This document shows, piece by piece, positions 33,854 to 42,301 of a DNA stretch of 64,000 nucleotides. The notes under the pieces are model-generated. The model did no database searches, was not told where the DNA came from, and saw only the letters and a program-made list of their open reading frames with translations. Position 1 is the stretch's first letter; each line of letters starts with the position of its first letter. The position numbers and the translations under genes were made by a program. This DNA comes from Leifsonia xyli (GTDB lineage Bacteria > Actinomycetota > Actinomycetes > Actinomycetales > Microbacteriaceae), in contig CP014761.1 in assembly GCA_001647635.1 (NCBI GenBank), forward strand, positions 1,550,001-1,614,000, read 5' to 3'.

Positions 33854-35459
33854 GCGCGGAGGCGGGCTGCTCCTCCCCCGTCTCCTCGCCCTCCCTCTCT
33901 CGCCGGCCGCCGAGCGACAGCGTCGCCGCCAGGCCGACCACGAGGAAGCCGGCGGCGGAGAACGCGGCCCAGCGCGTGCCGTCGCTGAAGGCGACCTTCG
34001 CGTCCTCGGCGATCGGCGCCGTCCGCGGGTCCTTCTCAAGACCGGCGATCGCCGCGCCGGAGCTGTCGATCACCGCCGAGACGACCTGATCCCGCTGCGC
34101 GGCCGGGAGCCCGCGATCCTGGAGGCTGCTGTCGAGCACCGCGGTCGCGGAGGCGAACAGAACCGTCCCGAGCACCGCGATGCCCAACGCCGAGCCGATC
34201 TGTCGCGCCGTGCTCTGCGTCCCGGACCCCTGACCGCTCTGCTCGACCGGCACATCCCGGAGAACGACGCCGGTCAGCTGGGCGGTCGCGAGGCCCACGC
34301 CGAAGCCGTAGACGAAGAGGAACGGCAGCAGCGCACCCCACGGCGTCGTCGGGGAGATGACGAATCCGAGCCCCGCGACGCCGACGATCTCGGCGACGAG
34401 GCCGACGCGCACGACCGTCACGGCCGGGATGCGGTTGCCGAAGGCGCCCGCGAAGCCGCTCGCCACGAACGATCCGATCGCGAGCGCCAACAGGATGAGG
34501 CCCGTGTCGAGCGCGCTGTAGCCGAGCACGTTCTGCAGCCAGATCGGCAACGCCAGCACGATCCCGAACTCGCCGAGGGACACGATCGTCGCCGCGATGT
34601 TCCCGTTGCGGAAGGAGGGGATGCGGAACAGGTCGAGCGCGAGCATGGTGCTTCGCCCGGCCCGCAGCCGCGCGCGCCCCCGCAGCACGAAGAGCACGCC
34701 GCCGACGATCGACACCGCGAACGCGATCGGCACGGGCGAGATCGCCCAGGGCCAGGTCCAGTCCCCGACGGCCGGCCGCGTGTCGACCAGCCACCAGCCG
34801 TAGGTGCGGCCCTCGATCAGCCCGAAGACGAGGGACGCACTGGTCACCACCGACAGCAGGGCGCCGATCCAGTCGACGCCTCCGGCATGACGGGTGTCGC
34901 GCGACTCCTGCACGGTCGCCAGCACGCCGACGACGATCAGGATGCCGAGCGGGATGTTGATCCCGAACGCCCAGCGCCACGAGAACGCCGTGGTCAGCCA
35001 GCCGCCGAGGAGCGGTCCGAGGGCCGTCATCCCGCCGATGGTCGACCCCCAGACGGCGAACGCGAGGGCGCGCTCCCGCCCGCGGAAGGTCGCGTTGATG
35101 AGCGAGAGGGTCGTCGGCAGGATCATCGCGCCGCCGACTCCCTGAATGAGGCGGGCGCCGATCAGGAACGCCCCGGTCGGCGCGACGGCGGCGGCGACGG
35201 AAGCGAGGGTGAAGATCCCGACGCCGATCAGCAGCATCCGCCGGCGCCCCCAGCGGTCGGCGAGCGTGCCGAACACCAGGAGGAGCGCGGCGAAGACCAG
35301 CGTGTACGACTCCTGCACCCATTGCACGCCGGTCGAGCCGATGTGGAGCTCGTCGACGATCGACGGGATGGCGACGTTGACGATCGTGGAGTCGACGATG
35401 ATCAGAGCGACCGCGATGCTGATGAAGACCAGCCCTGCCCAACGCTTCCGAGGCGACAT
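33819..35459 (-). CDS. MFS drug efflux transporter, DHA2 (EmrB/QacA) type
   Basis: A 546-residue major-facilitator exporter with 14 predicted helices. Helix 1 carries IVDSTIVNVAIPSI (the D1 motif with membrane Asp); the first cytosolic loop has GTLADRWGRRRM; the antiporter motif C follows in GPLLGGWL. It probably exports drugs or toxic metabolites by proton exchange. The C-terminal tail is rich in Pro, Ala and Glu. No TetR or MarR partner is adjacent. The end overlaps the dehydrogenase gene. Confidence 0.92.
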   Translation of the reverse strand: MSPRKRWAGLVFISIAVALIIVDSTIVNVAIPSIVDELHIGSTGVQWVQESYTLVFAALLLVFGTLADRWGRRRMLLIGVGIFTLASVAAAVAPTGAFLIGARLIQGVGGAMILPTTLSLINATFRGRERALAFAVWGSTIGGMTALGPLLGGWLTTAFSWRWAFGINIPLGILIVVGVLATVQESRDTRHAGGVDWIGALLSVVTSASLVFGLIEGRTYGWWLVDTRPAVGDWTWPWAISPVPIAFAVSIVGGVLFVLRGRARLRAGRSTMLALDLFRIPSFRNGNIAATIVSLGEFGIVLALPIWLQNVLGYSALDTGLILLALAIGSFVASGFAGAFGNRIPAVTVVRVGLVAEIVGVAGLGFVISPTTPWGALLPFLFVYGFGVGLATAQLTGVVLRDVPVEQSGQGSGTQSTARQIGSALGIAVLGTVLFASATAVLDSSLQDRGLPAAQRDQVVSAVIDSSGAAIAGLEKDPRTAPIAEDAKVAFSDGTRWAAFSAAGFLVVGLAATLSLGGRREREGEETGEEQPASALSPAPPARPAP

Positions 35460-35537
35460 GCAAACTCCCTCGCTAAGAAACCAATCAGCCAGCTGACCTT
35501 CATGGTAGCGCGATGCAGCGCTCGGCGGGAGGGGTCG

Positions 35538-36137
35538 TCACTCCTCGGTGAGACCGGTCTGGTTGAAGAGGTAGTAGAAGCTGAGCACGGCGAATCCGAC
35601 GAGCATCGCCGGCGCGTACAGCACCCCGACGAGGGTGAGGGCCGGGTAGAACAGCGTGCCGACGCCGAACCGGCGCAGCGCTGCAGCGCGCTGGGACGCA
35701 TCCATCGCCCCCGCCCGCACCTGGGTGAGAAGGATGCGCGCGTAGAGGAACGTGAACGCGACCGCGAACCCCGTCGACGCTCCGCCGTAGAGCACCGCGG
35801 CGACCCGTACGTCCTCCGCACTGCCGTCGGCGAGCGCGCCCGCGAGCGTGGAGGTGGTGAACGGGATGGTGGTCACGAACATCAGCAGGACGAGGTTCCA
35901 GAACAGCAGCACCCGGTCGACGGAGAGCGCCAGCCGGAGGATCGAATGGTGGTTCACCCAGATCACGCCGATCACCAAGAAGCTCACCAGGTAGGCCGCG
36001 AACGACGGCCACGCCGCCGCGAGCTGCTCGAGAAGGCTCTCGCCCTTCCCCGGCTCCAGGTGCAGGTCGAGGACGAGCAGTGTGATCGCGACGGCGAGGA
36101 CGCCGTCGCTGAACGCCTCCAGCCTCGTCTTCGACAT
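35538..36137 (-). CDS. TMEM175-family potassium channel protein (DUF1211)
   Basis: A 199-residue six-helix protein with the FSDGVLAVAITLLVLD motif in helix 1, the RxxxFSDGV signature of TMEM175 channels, where the hydrophobic residues of that helix form the K+ filter. Bacterial TMEM175 proteins are tetramers, one repeat per subunit. VNHHSILRL and the second-half FLYARILLTQ follow the pattern. Physiological role in bacteria is unsettled. A VOC gene precedes it by 10 bp on the same strand. Confidence 0.9.
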   Translation of the reverse strand: MSKTRLEAFSDGVLAVAITLLVLDLHLEPGKGESLLEQLAAAWPSFAAYLVSFLVIGVIWVNHHSILRLALSVDRVLLFWNLVLLMFVTTIPFTTSTLAGALADGSAEDVRVAAVLYGGASTGFAVAFTFLYARILLTQVRAGAMDASQRAAALRRFGVGTLFYPALTLVGVLYAPAMLVGFAVLSFYYLFNQTGLTEE

Positions 36138-36147
36138 CGCGCGGCCG

Positions 36148-36573
36148 TCACTGCAGGTCGAACTCGTTGCCCTCGGGATCGAGCATCTGGTAGTACCGCT
36201 CGTGGAACGGACCCCAGTCCTGTTCGATCAGCCGGAAGACGGTGGCCCCCAGACCGACGAGTCGGTCCTTCTCGGCGTCGAGCTCGTCCTCCGTCGGGGG
36301 TCGCCCTTCCACGGCGCGAACGTCGATGTGGAGGCGGTTGCGCCCGGTCTTCGGCCCGCTGGCGTGATGGAAGAAGACCCGCGGACCGCTGCCGTCGGGG
36401 CTCTCCGCGACCGCCCGCTTGGCCAGATCGGCGTCCGTCAGGCCCCCTGCGAGCAGCTGCTCGCGGAACTCCCCCTCGATGCGCTGCGGCGGATACCCGA
36501 ACACCCCCGACCAGAAGTCGGCCAGCCGCTGCGGGTCGTTCGCGTAGAACACGATGTTGCTCAGGGTCGCCAT
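36148..36573 (-). CDS. VOC family protein
   Basis: A 141-residue glyoxalase-fold protein. MATLSNIVFYANDPQRLADFW and the second-half FHERYYQMLDPEGNEFDLQ match the type that binds bleomycin- or fosfomycin-like ligands or acts as dioxygenase. The C-terminal LDPEGNEFD contains the usual terminal metal Glu, and HIDVRA the middle His, so the metal site may be complete. ATG 36573 is chosen; the longer upstream frame is a shadow of the DUF2255 gene. Confidence 0.87.
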   Translation of the reverse strand: MATLSNIVFYANDPQRLADFWSGVFGYPPQRIEGEFREQLLAGGLTDADLAKRAVAESPDGSGPRVFFHHASGPKTGRNRLHIDVRAVEGRPPTEDELDAEKDRLVGLGATVFRLIEQDWGPFHERYYQMLDPEGNEFDLQ

Positions 36574-36620
36574 GCGCACATCCTGCCCGAGCACGGGTGC
36601 GGGCGTCGAGAGGGACGGCC

Positions 36621-36998
36621 TCAGCGAGGGTCGACGCGCACCGTCGCCGCCCGGGTCTTGGCGGTGACCATCGGCGGGTAGTAGGGGCTGGTGCCGTACT
36701 TCGCCTCGTAGGCGGCGTCGACGCGGTCGTTCAGCGCGTCGTCGTCGTCGATCGGGGTGAACGCGACATCCCTCTCCACCCCGCCCGCCATGATGCGCCC
36801 GGCTCGCTGACTCCGCGCGGACTGATACCAGCGCGAGGCCGTGCCGTTGTAGGCACGGACGTACACCCCGCCGTCGACGACCACCGACCAGATCCACGTC
36901 GGGGTGCCGAGCGTGGCGCCGTCCGCGCGGAACGGGGCGATGTGGAAGTCGTCGGTGGATGCGATCGCACCGAGCTCGTCGGCGGTCCAGGTGGTCAT
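36621..36998 (-). CDS. DUF2255 protein
   Basis: A 125-residue protein of the DUF2255 family: TPTWIWSVVVDGGVYVRAYNG, SRWYQSA and GGVERDVAFTP are the signature block, followed by a conserved YGTSPYYPPMVT. The fold is probably a split-barrel flavin-like domain (nitroreductase/PNPOx relatives), but the function is not established. Its ATG overlaps the stop of the MmyB regulator by 4 bp, so the two are coupled. Confidence 0.85.
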   Translation of the reverse strand: MTTWTADELGAIASTDDFHIAPFRADGATLGTPTWIWSVVVDGGVYVRAYNGTASRWYQSARSQRAGRIMAGGVERDVAFTPIDDDDALNDRVDAAYEAKYGTSPYYPPMVTAKTRAATVRVDPR

Positions 36999-37882
36999 GC
37001 TTCCTCCGTGATCGATCGGTCGTGGGCGGGTTGTTCGACGGCCCACGATGCGAGGAGCCGCAGCCGCTCGGCCGACGGCGATCCGGGCTCTGCGGTATAG
37101 ACGAGCATCACGTGGCCCGGCTCCGCCGTGATCGCCAGCTCCTCGTAGGCGAGGGTGAGGTCGCCGACGACGGGATGGTGGAACCGCTTAGTGCCCGCCC
37201 CGTGCGTCCGCACGTCGTGCGCGCCCCACAGCTGCCGGAACGTGTCGCTGCGCGTCGACAGTTCGCCGACGAGGTCTTGCAGCGCACGGTTGTGCGGGTC
37301 GCGGCCGGCCTCGGCGCGCATCATGGCGACGCACATGTCCGCGAAGAGGTCCCAGTCCGGGTAGAAGTCGCGCGAGGCGGGGTCGAGGAACTGGAACCGC
37401 GCGAAGTTCGGCGTCCGTCCGCCGTCGCCGATCATCGGCGAGTAGAAGGCGCGCCCGAGAGCGTTGAAGGCGATCACGTCGGACTGCGCATTGCGCACCA
37501 CGGCGACGCCGTCGGTGAACGCCTCCAACGCCCAGTGCAGGCTCGGACGCGCGGCCGGGCTCTTGACACTCCGGCGGCGCGGGCGCCCGGAGAGCGGGAT
37601 ACCGTCGGCCGCTCGCGCGAGGTCGAACAGGTGGGCGCGCTCGGTGTCGTCGAGCTGCAGCGCCCGAGCCACCGCATCCAGGACACCGGCCGAGGCGCCC
37701 GCGATGGCACCGCGCTCGAGCTTCGAGTAGTACTCGACGCTGACGTCGGCGAGCATCGCGACCTCCGAGCGACGCAGACCGGCCACCCGTCGGCCGGTGC
37801 CGGCCGGCAGCCCCGCCTGCTCGGGCGTGAGCTTGGCGCGGCGCGACATGAGGAACTCGCGCACGTCCGCTCGATTGTCCAT
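36995..37882 (-). CDS. MmyB-type helix-turn-helix regulator
   Basis: A 295-residue regulator: an N-terminal XRE HTH (RRSEVAMLADVSVEYYSKLERG) and a PAS-like MmyB ligand-binding domain, with WALEAFTDGVAVVRNAQSDVIAFNALGRAF and LRLLAS at the end. MmyB in Streptomyces binds fatty acids. These regulators usually control a divergent oxidoreductase operon, and here the gene faces adh-cupin-CMD-SDR. Two inverted repeats, CCCTGCC/GGCAGGG and TGTC-N3-GACA, lie between. Confidence 0.9.
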   Translation of the reverse strand: MDNRADVREFLMSRRAKLTPEQAGLPAGTGRRVAGLRRSEVAMLADVSVEYYSKLERGAIAGASAGVLDAVARALQLDDTERAHLFDLARAADGIPLSGRPRRRSVKSPAARPSLHWALEAFTDGVAVVRNAQSDVIAFNALGRAFYSPMIGDGGRTPNFARFQFLDPASRDFYPDWDLFADMCVAMMRAEAGRDPHNRALQDLVGELSTRSDTFRQLWGAHDVRTHGAGTKRFHHPVVGDLTLAYEELAITAEPGHVMLVYTAEPGSPSAERLRLLASWAVEQPAHDRSITEEA

Positions 37883-37920
37883 GCGACCCAGGCTAGGCCG
37901 GGTGGCGGTCACGAGGGATG

Positions 37921-37998
37921 CCCTGCCAGTACACCTCACGGCAGGGACTCCCTGTGCCGCGCGGAGTGCGGTGCAGTGGATGTCGTGGACACCATCCA
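37921..37998. promoter_or_regulatory. Inverted repeats in the MmyB/ADH divergent region
   Basis: CCCTGCC (37921-37927) is complementary to GGCAGGG (37940-37946), and TGTC-gtg-GACA (37981-37991) is nested in TGGATG (37977-37982) and CATCCA (37993-37998). These repeats in the 140-bp gap are candidate binding sites for the MmyB regulator at the divergent promoters. Which one is used is unknown. Confidence 0.4.
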
Positions 37999-38022
37999 CA
38001 CCGCAACGGAAGGAACCCTGAC

Positions 38023-39054
38023 ATGCGTGGAGTAGTCATGTACGCACCCGGCGACGTGCGCGTCGAGGAGCGCCCCGACCCGAGGATCGAGGAGCCGACG
38101 GACGCGATCATCCGCGTCGCCGCCGCCTGCATCTGCGGCTCGGACCTCTGGCCGTATCGGGGAACCGACGCCGTCACCGAGCCCACGCCGCTGGGCCACG
38201 AATATGTCGGCGTCGTAGAGCAGGTCGGCGAGGACGTCACGAACGTGAAGGTCGGCGACTACGTCGTCGGCTCCTTCTTCGCCTCCGACAACACCTGCGA
38301 GATCTGCCGGGCCGGGTACCAGTCCCGGTGCGTCCACGCGTTCCCGATGGGTGCACTGGGCACCCAGGCCGAGAAGCTGCGCGTTCCACTGGCCGACGGC
38401 ACCCTCGTGGTCGTGCCCGGCACCCCGACCGCGGCGCAGATGCGCAGCCTCCTCGCCGCCTCCGATGTGCTCGGCACCGGCTGGTTCGCCGCGGTCGCGG
38501 CCGAGTCAGGCCCGGGAAAGACCGTCGCTGTGGTCGGTGACGGCGCGGTCGGGCTGCTCGGCATCCTGGCCGCGAAGCAGCTCGGCGCCGAACGGATCAT
38601 CGCCATGAGCCGTCACGCCGACCGGCAGACGCTCGCCCGCCGTTACGGGGCGACCGACATCGTGGAGGAGCGTGGGGATGCGGGCGTCGCCGCCATCAAG
38701 GCCCTGACCGACGGGCTCGGCGCGCACTCCGTGATCGAAGCCGTCGGGACACAGGAGTCGATGATGCAGGCGATCAGAGCCACGCGCCCCGGAGGGCACG
38801 TCGGTTACGTCGGCGTCTCGCACGACGTGGAGCTGCCCGGCGAGGAGCTGTTCTTCTCCGGCGTGCACCTGCACGGCGGCCCCGCCCCCGTCCGCCGCTT
38901 CCTTCCCGAGCTGATCGAGTCGATCATGAATGACGAGCTCGACGCCGGTGAGGTGTTCGACCTCACCCTCCCGCTCGCCGACGCGGCGGAGGGCTACCGG
39001 GCCATGGATGAGCGTCGCGCCATCAAGGTGCTGCTGGAAACGGAGCAAGCATGA
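38023..39054 (+). CDS. Zinc-dependent alcohol dehydrogenase
   Basis: A 343-residue medium-chain dehydrogenase. The catalytic zinc ligands are in CICGSDLW and GHEYVGVV, and a structural zinc lobe is partly present (NTCEICRAGYQSRC, three rather than four cysteines). The nucleotide loop is GDGAVGLL. It oxidises an alcohol or reduces an aldehyde; the substrate is unknown. GGAAGG precedes ATG 38023. First gene of a four-gene operon, with ATGA coupling to the cupin. Confidence 0.92.
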   Translation: MRGVVMYAPGDVRVEERPDPRIEEPTDAIIRVAAACICGSDLWPYRGTDAVTEPTPLGHEYVGVVEQVGEDVTNVKVGDYVVGSFFASDNTCEICRAGYQSRCVHAFPMGALGTQAEKLRVPLADGTLVVVPGTPTAAQMRSLLAASDVLGTGWFAAVAAESGPGKTVAVVGDGAVGLLGILAAKQLGAERIIAMSRHADRQTLARRYGATDIVEERGDAGVAAIKALTDGLGAHSVIEAVGTQESMMQAIRATRPGGHVGYVGVSHDVELPGEELFFSGVHLHGGPAPVRRFLPELIESIMNDELDAGEVFDLTLPLADAAEGYRAMDERRAIKVLLETEQA

Positions 39055-39458
39055 ACATCGAACCCACCCCGCCCACGGTGAAGAATCCGCCGGAGCAGTT
39101 CGCCGGCGACGTCTGGGTCGACCCGATCGCCGGCCCGCACGACGGAGACCAGCGGATGACGGTCGCGCTGGTCCGCTTCGCCCCGGGCGCCCGCACCGCC
39201 TGGCACAGCCACGCACGCGGGCAGTACCTGCGCGTCACCGCAGGGGTCGCCCGGTTCGGCGACCGCGACGGGAACATCATCGAGGTCCATCCGGGTCAGA
39301 CGCTCTACACGCCGCCCGGCCAGGACCATTGGCACGCCGCCGTGCCGGGCTGCTTCATGGAGCACATCGCCATGCTCGAGTCCGCCGACGACCCTGCGGA
39401 CACCACCACCTGGAAAGAGCACATCACCGACGCCGAGTACGAGGGGAGGGTCTCATGA
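39051..39458 (+). CDS. Cupin-domain protein
   Basis: A 135-residue single-domain cupin. ARTAWHSHARGQYLRV supplies the two His and Gln-containing metal motif, and PPGQDHWHAA the third histidine of motif 2. The fold matches the (R)-mandelonitrile-lyase-like and carboxymuconolactone-associated cupins. The gene overlaps both neighbours by ATGA, so it is translated with the dehydrogenase and CMD proteins and may act on the same pathway. Confidence 0.9.
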   Translation: MNIEPTPPTVKNPPEQFAGDVWVDPIAGPHDGDQRMTVALVRFAPGARTAWHSHARGQYLRVTAGVARFGDRDGNIIEVHPGQTLYTPPGQDHWHAAVPGCFMEHIAMLESADDPADTTTWKEHITDAEYEGRVS

Positions 39459-39784
39459 GCGGCTGGACCGGCGGACGACGCGCGTTCGGCGATTTCGCCC
39501 CCGGCCTCGTCCACTACACCGACGAGGTGCTGTTCGACGAGGTCTGGGAGAGGCCGGGGCTGTCGAAGCGCGACCGCAGCCTCATCACCGTCACCGCCCT
39601 GCTCTCCGGCGGCAACGTCGACCAGCTGCGCTTCCACCTCCCCTTCGCCGCGCAGAACGGCGTGACACAGGAGGAACTGATCGAGTCGATCACGCACCTC
39701 GCGTTCTACGCCGGCTGGCCGAAGGCGATGTCGGCGATGACCGTCGCCAAGGAGCTGTTCGACGACGGGGGCGCCTCCGCATGA
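39455..39784 (+). CDS. Carboxymuconolactone decarboxylase family protein
   Basis: A 109-residue AhpD-like helical protein: LSKRDRSLITVTALLSGGNVDQLRFHLPFAAQNG is the core with the catalytic-site His. The CxxC of AhpD peroxidase is absent, so disulfide reduction is excluded. The CMD-type protein next to a cupin is a common actinobacterial pair, sometimes encoded as a fusion. The start at 39455 overlaps the cupin stop; the stop overlaps the SDR start. Confidence 0.9.
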   Translation: MSGWTGGRRAFGDFAPGLVHYTDEVLFDEVWERPGLSKRDRSLITVTALLSGGNVDQLRFHLPFAAQNGVTQEELIESITHLAFYAGWPKAMSAMTVAKELFDDGGASA

Positions 39785-40494
39785 TGATCCTGGTGACCGG
39801 CGCCTCCACCGGCCTCGGCCTGTCGACCGCCGACTCCCTGGCCCGCACCGGCCATCGGGTGGTGCTCCACGCACGGCGGCCCGACCGGCTGACGGACCCG
39901 GAGGTCGCCGATCGGATGCACGCGCTCGTCTTCGGTGACTTGGCCGACGCCTCCGCCGTGCTCGACGTGGCGCGTCAGGCGAACGACCTCGGACGCTTCG
40001 ACGCCGTCATCCACAACGCCGGCGTGATCGACGGTCCGGTGACCGCCGTCAACGTCGTCGCACCGTACCTCCTGATGGCGTCGCTCACTCCCCCGGACCG
40101 GTCCATCGTGCTCAGCAGCGGGATGCACCGGTCCGGCTCTCCCGACCTGGACCGCGCCTTCGCCGGCCGCGGCGACTACTCGACGAGCAAGCTCCTCGTC
40201 ACCGCGCTTGCGATGTGGCTCGCAGACAACAGCGACACGCTCTCGCACGCCGTCGATCCCGGATGGGTCCCCACCCGGATGGGCGGCCGCGGCGCTCCCG
40301 ACAGCCTCGAGGAGGGACATCGCACCCAGGAGTGGCTCGCCACCGCCGACGCGGCTTCGATCGACCCGATCACCGGCGGCTACTGGTACCACCGGCAGGC
40401 GAGGGCCCCGCATCCGGCGGCGACCGATCCGGCGTTCCAGGCACGGCTCGTCGAACGCCTGGCCGACGTGACCGGAGTCGAGCTGGGCCGCTGA
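39781..40494 (+). CDS. Short-chain dehydrogenase/reductase
   Basis: A 237-residue classical SDR with TGASTGLGL (NAD(P)-binding), HNAG structural motif, catalytic Ser in VLSSGM and Tyr/Lys in YSTSK. The end includes GYWYHRQARAPHPAA, often seen in plant-like SDRs of actinobacteria. It is the last gene of adh-cupin-CMD-SDR, an operon probably modifying a carbonyl or alcohol. The substrate is not evident. Confidence 0.92.
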   Translation: MMILVTGASTGLGLSTADSLARTGHRVVLHARRPDRLTDPEVADRMHALVFGDLADASAVLDVARQANDLGRFDAVIHNAGVIDGPVTAVNVVAPYLLMASLTPPDRSIVLSSGMHRSGSPDLDRAFAGRGDYSTSKLLVTALAMWLADNSDTLSHAVDPGWVPTRMGGRGAPDSLEEGHRTQEWLATADAASIDPITGGYWYHRQARAPHPAATDPAFQARLVERLADVTGVELGR

Positions 40495-40528
40495 ACCCCG
40501 TCCACAGCCCGCGCCGTAGGATGACGGC

Positions 40529-41185
40529 GTGAACGACGACCGCGGGGGAGCGAGCGCCGACGTCTCACCGGACGCCGAGCCGCGCGGACTGTCGCGACGC
40601 GGGTGGGTCGTCCTCGCGGCGATCACGGTGGCGGCGATGGTCGGTCTCGGCGTCGTCGGCGCGGTGACGGTGGGCGCCGCGTTCAGCGGGTCCGCGTCCG
40701 ACGCGTCCGTCACGCAGGCCCCGGCCATCCCGCGCGGTTCCCCCGCGCCCGGGCCGCTCGGCCTTCCGCCCCGGCCCACGCCGACGCAGGTCGCGACGGT
40801 GCCGTCCCAGCCCGTCGACACGCTCCGGCCCGGCGACTGCCTGCAGGTGTACCCGTCGAAGTGGGCGGACGCCTATCCTGTGGTCGACTGCTCCGCTCCG
40901 CATATCGCGCAGCTGACATCGAAAGGAGTGCTGCCGGAGCCGACCGGCGCGCCCTTCCCCGGGACCGCTGCGCTCGACACGCAGGTCGGCGACCTGTGCG
41001 CCGCGCCCGGCCTCGACTGGCACTGGGTGGCGATCTGGGGCGAGGACGTCATGACCGACCTCCGCTACCCGGCGACCGCCGCCGCGTGGGACAGCGGCGA
41101 CCGCCGCTACGACTGCTTCGTCTACACGTACTCGCGCCACGAGCTCACCGGCAGTGCGATGCCCGGCGGCGCGTCCGGCGGCTGA
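40529..41185 (+). CDS. Septum-formation-domain membrane protein
   Basis: A 218-residue protein with a cytosolic start, one transmembrane helix (about 26-48), a Pro-rich extracellular spacer and a septum-formation domain (LRPGDCLQVYPS, VVDCSAPH and a later YDCFVYTY). The Cys residues likely form disulfides outside. This domain occurs in actinobacterial proteins tied to division or envelope; the role is not known in detail. GTG start at 40529. Another hypothetical gene follows 52 bp behind. Confidence 0.85.
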   Translation: MNDDRGGASADVSPDAEPRGLSRRGWVVLAAITVAAMVGLGVVGAVTVGAAFSGSASDASVTQAPAIPRGSPAPGPLGLPPRPTPTQVATVPSQPVDTLRPGDCLQVYPSKWADAYPVVDCSAPHIAQLTSKGVLPEPTGAPFPGTAALDTQVGDLCAAPGLDWHWVAIWGEDVMTDLRYPATAAAWDSGDRRYDCFVYTYSRHELTGSAMPGGASGG

Positions 41186-41237
41186 CGCGCATCCACCGCA
41201 CCCACCCATCCCCATCCACCCCGACCGAGAGGACGCC

Positions 41238-41825
41238 ATGGACTTCTTCCCACCGGATCCGCCCGAAGACGAGCTCGAACCGCCCGAGATCGAGCAGGAC
41301 CCGCGCTGGAACGCACCCGTCGACGAGGTGCCCGCGATCGTCCCGATCGGCGAGGCGCTCGCGGTGACCGACACGGTCGCCATCGTGGTGTCGCACGCGC
41401 GCGTCTTCCAGAACGGAGTCGAGATCGTCATCGACCGGCGCTCCCGTCGCGGCGACCGCAGCCGGAGGGAATGGGAGGAGCGCCAGTGGTCGTCCCACGC
41501 ATCCTTCCCCGGAGGCGACACGGACCGGCTGCGCTACGGCATGGCCCTCGGCGACGGCCAGCACCTCCTCCTCGACGGCCCGGGGTGGAACCCGGACGAG
41601 AAGCCTGCGGAGGCTCATTCGCTGGCCCCGACCGGCGGCGGCGGCTCCGGCGGCCCCGACTACACGGTGTACCTCGATGCGATGTGGCTCTACCCGCTCC
41701 GGCCGGAGGGCCCGCTCGAGATCGTCACGCAGTGGCCGGCCGAGGGCATCCCGGAGTCGCGGGTCGTCCTCGACGGCGGAGCGCTACGAGCGCGCGCGGC
41801 GGACAGCCGGAAGGTGTGGGAGTGA
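41238..41825 (+). CDS. Hypothetical protein
   Basis: A 195-residue soluble protein with a Pro/Glu-rich, acidic N-terminus (DFFPPDPPEDELEPPE). A beta-rich core follows with two blocks, AIVVSHARVFQNGVEIVIDRRSR and DYTVYLDAMWLYPLRPEG, that look like internally related strands. GAGAGGACGCC before the ATG is a fair ribosome site. It is coupled to the following DUF1990 gene by GTGA. I do not recognise a characterised family. Confidence 0.7.
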   Translation: MDFFPPDPPEDELEPPEIEQDPRWNAPVDEVPAIVPIGEALAVTDTVAIVVSHARVFQNGVEIVIDRRSRRGDRSRREWEERQWSSHASFPGGDTDRLRYGMALGDGQHLLLDGPGWNPDEKPAEAHSLAPTGGGGSGGPDYTVYLDAMWLYPLRPEGPLEIVTQWPAEGIPESRVVLDGGALRARAADSRKVWE

Positions 41826-42301
41826 CGATGCCGGAGGCGCCCGCCTGGGCGCCCAGCGACCCCGCCTACCGGCGCGCGGAGGTGTCCGCCACCGTCGGGA
41901 ACGGTGACGGTGACTGGCGCCGGATGACGCACGACCTCCTCCGCTGGGCGGTCAAGACGCGGAGCGGCTTCCGGGTCGAGGCGGTGGGGCCGGTGCAGGC
42001 CGGACGCCCCGAGCGCATCCACGTGAGCCTGCTCGGCATGACCGTCGTGGAGCCGGTGGAGGTCGTCTCCGTCGTGGAGGCGCCCGACCGGGTGGGCTTC
42101 GCCTATCGGACGTTGCCCGGGCATCCGGTCGACGGCGAGGAGGCGTTCATCCTCCAGCGCGCCGCCGACGGCACGATCGACCTCACCGTCCGCTCGCTGA
42201 CGCGGCGAGCGCCGCAGCAGCCGTGGCACCTCCTCTTCCCGCTTCTCCTGGTGGCGCAGCGGGTGGCCAAGCACCGCTACCTGCGGGCGCTGCGATCCTG
42301 A
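41822..42301 (+). CDS. DUF1990 family protein
   Basis: A 159-residue protein (GTG 41822; ATG 41828 equally possible). RMTHDLLRWAVKTRSGFRV, then GFAYRTLPGHPVDGEEAFIL and the closing RYLRALR are the DUF1990 landmarks. The family has a START-like beta-barrel with unknown ligand; in plants a relative is a membrane-trafficking factor. The GTGA overlap couples it to the preceding gene. Its end overlaps the convergent epimerase by 25 bp. Confidence 0.85.
   Translation: MTMPEAPAWAPSDPAYRRAEVSATVGNGDGDWRRMTHDLLRWAVKTRSGFRVEAVGPVQAGRPERIHVSLLGMTVVEPVEVVSVVEAPDRVGFAYRTLPGHPVDGEEAFILQRAADGTIDLTVRSLTRRAPQQPWHLLFPLLLVAQRVAKHRYLRALRS

Noticed and set aside
34036..35463. 475-residue second frame within the MFS gene
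   Set aside because: A shadow frame of the exporter with repetitive Arg/Asp content.
33528..37100. 1190-residue plus-strand frame across several minus-strand genes
   Set aside because: It crosses three well supported genes in antisense and has no recognisable domain.
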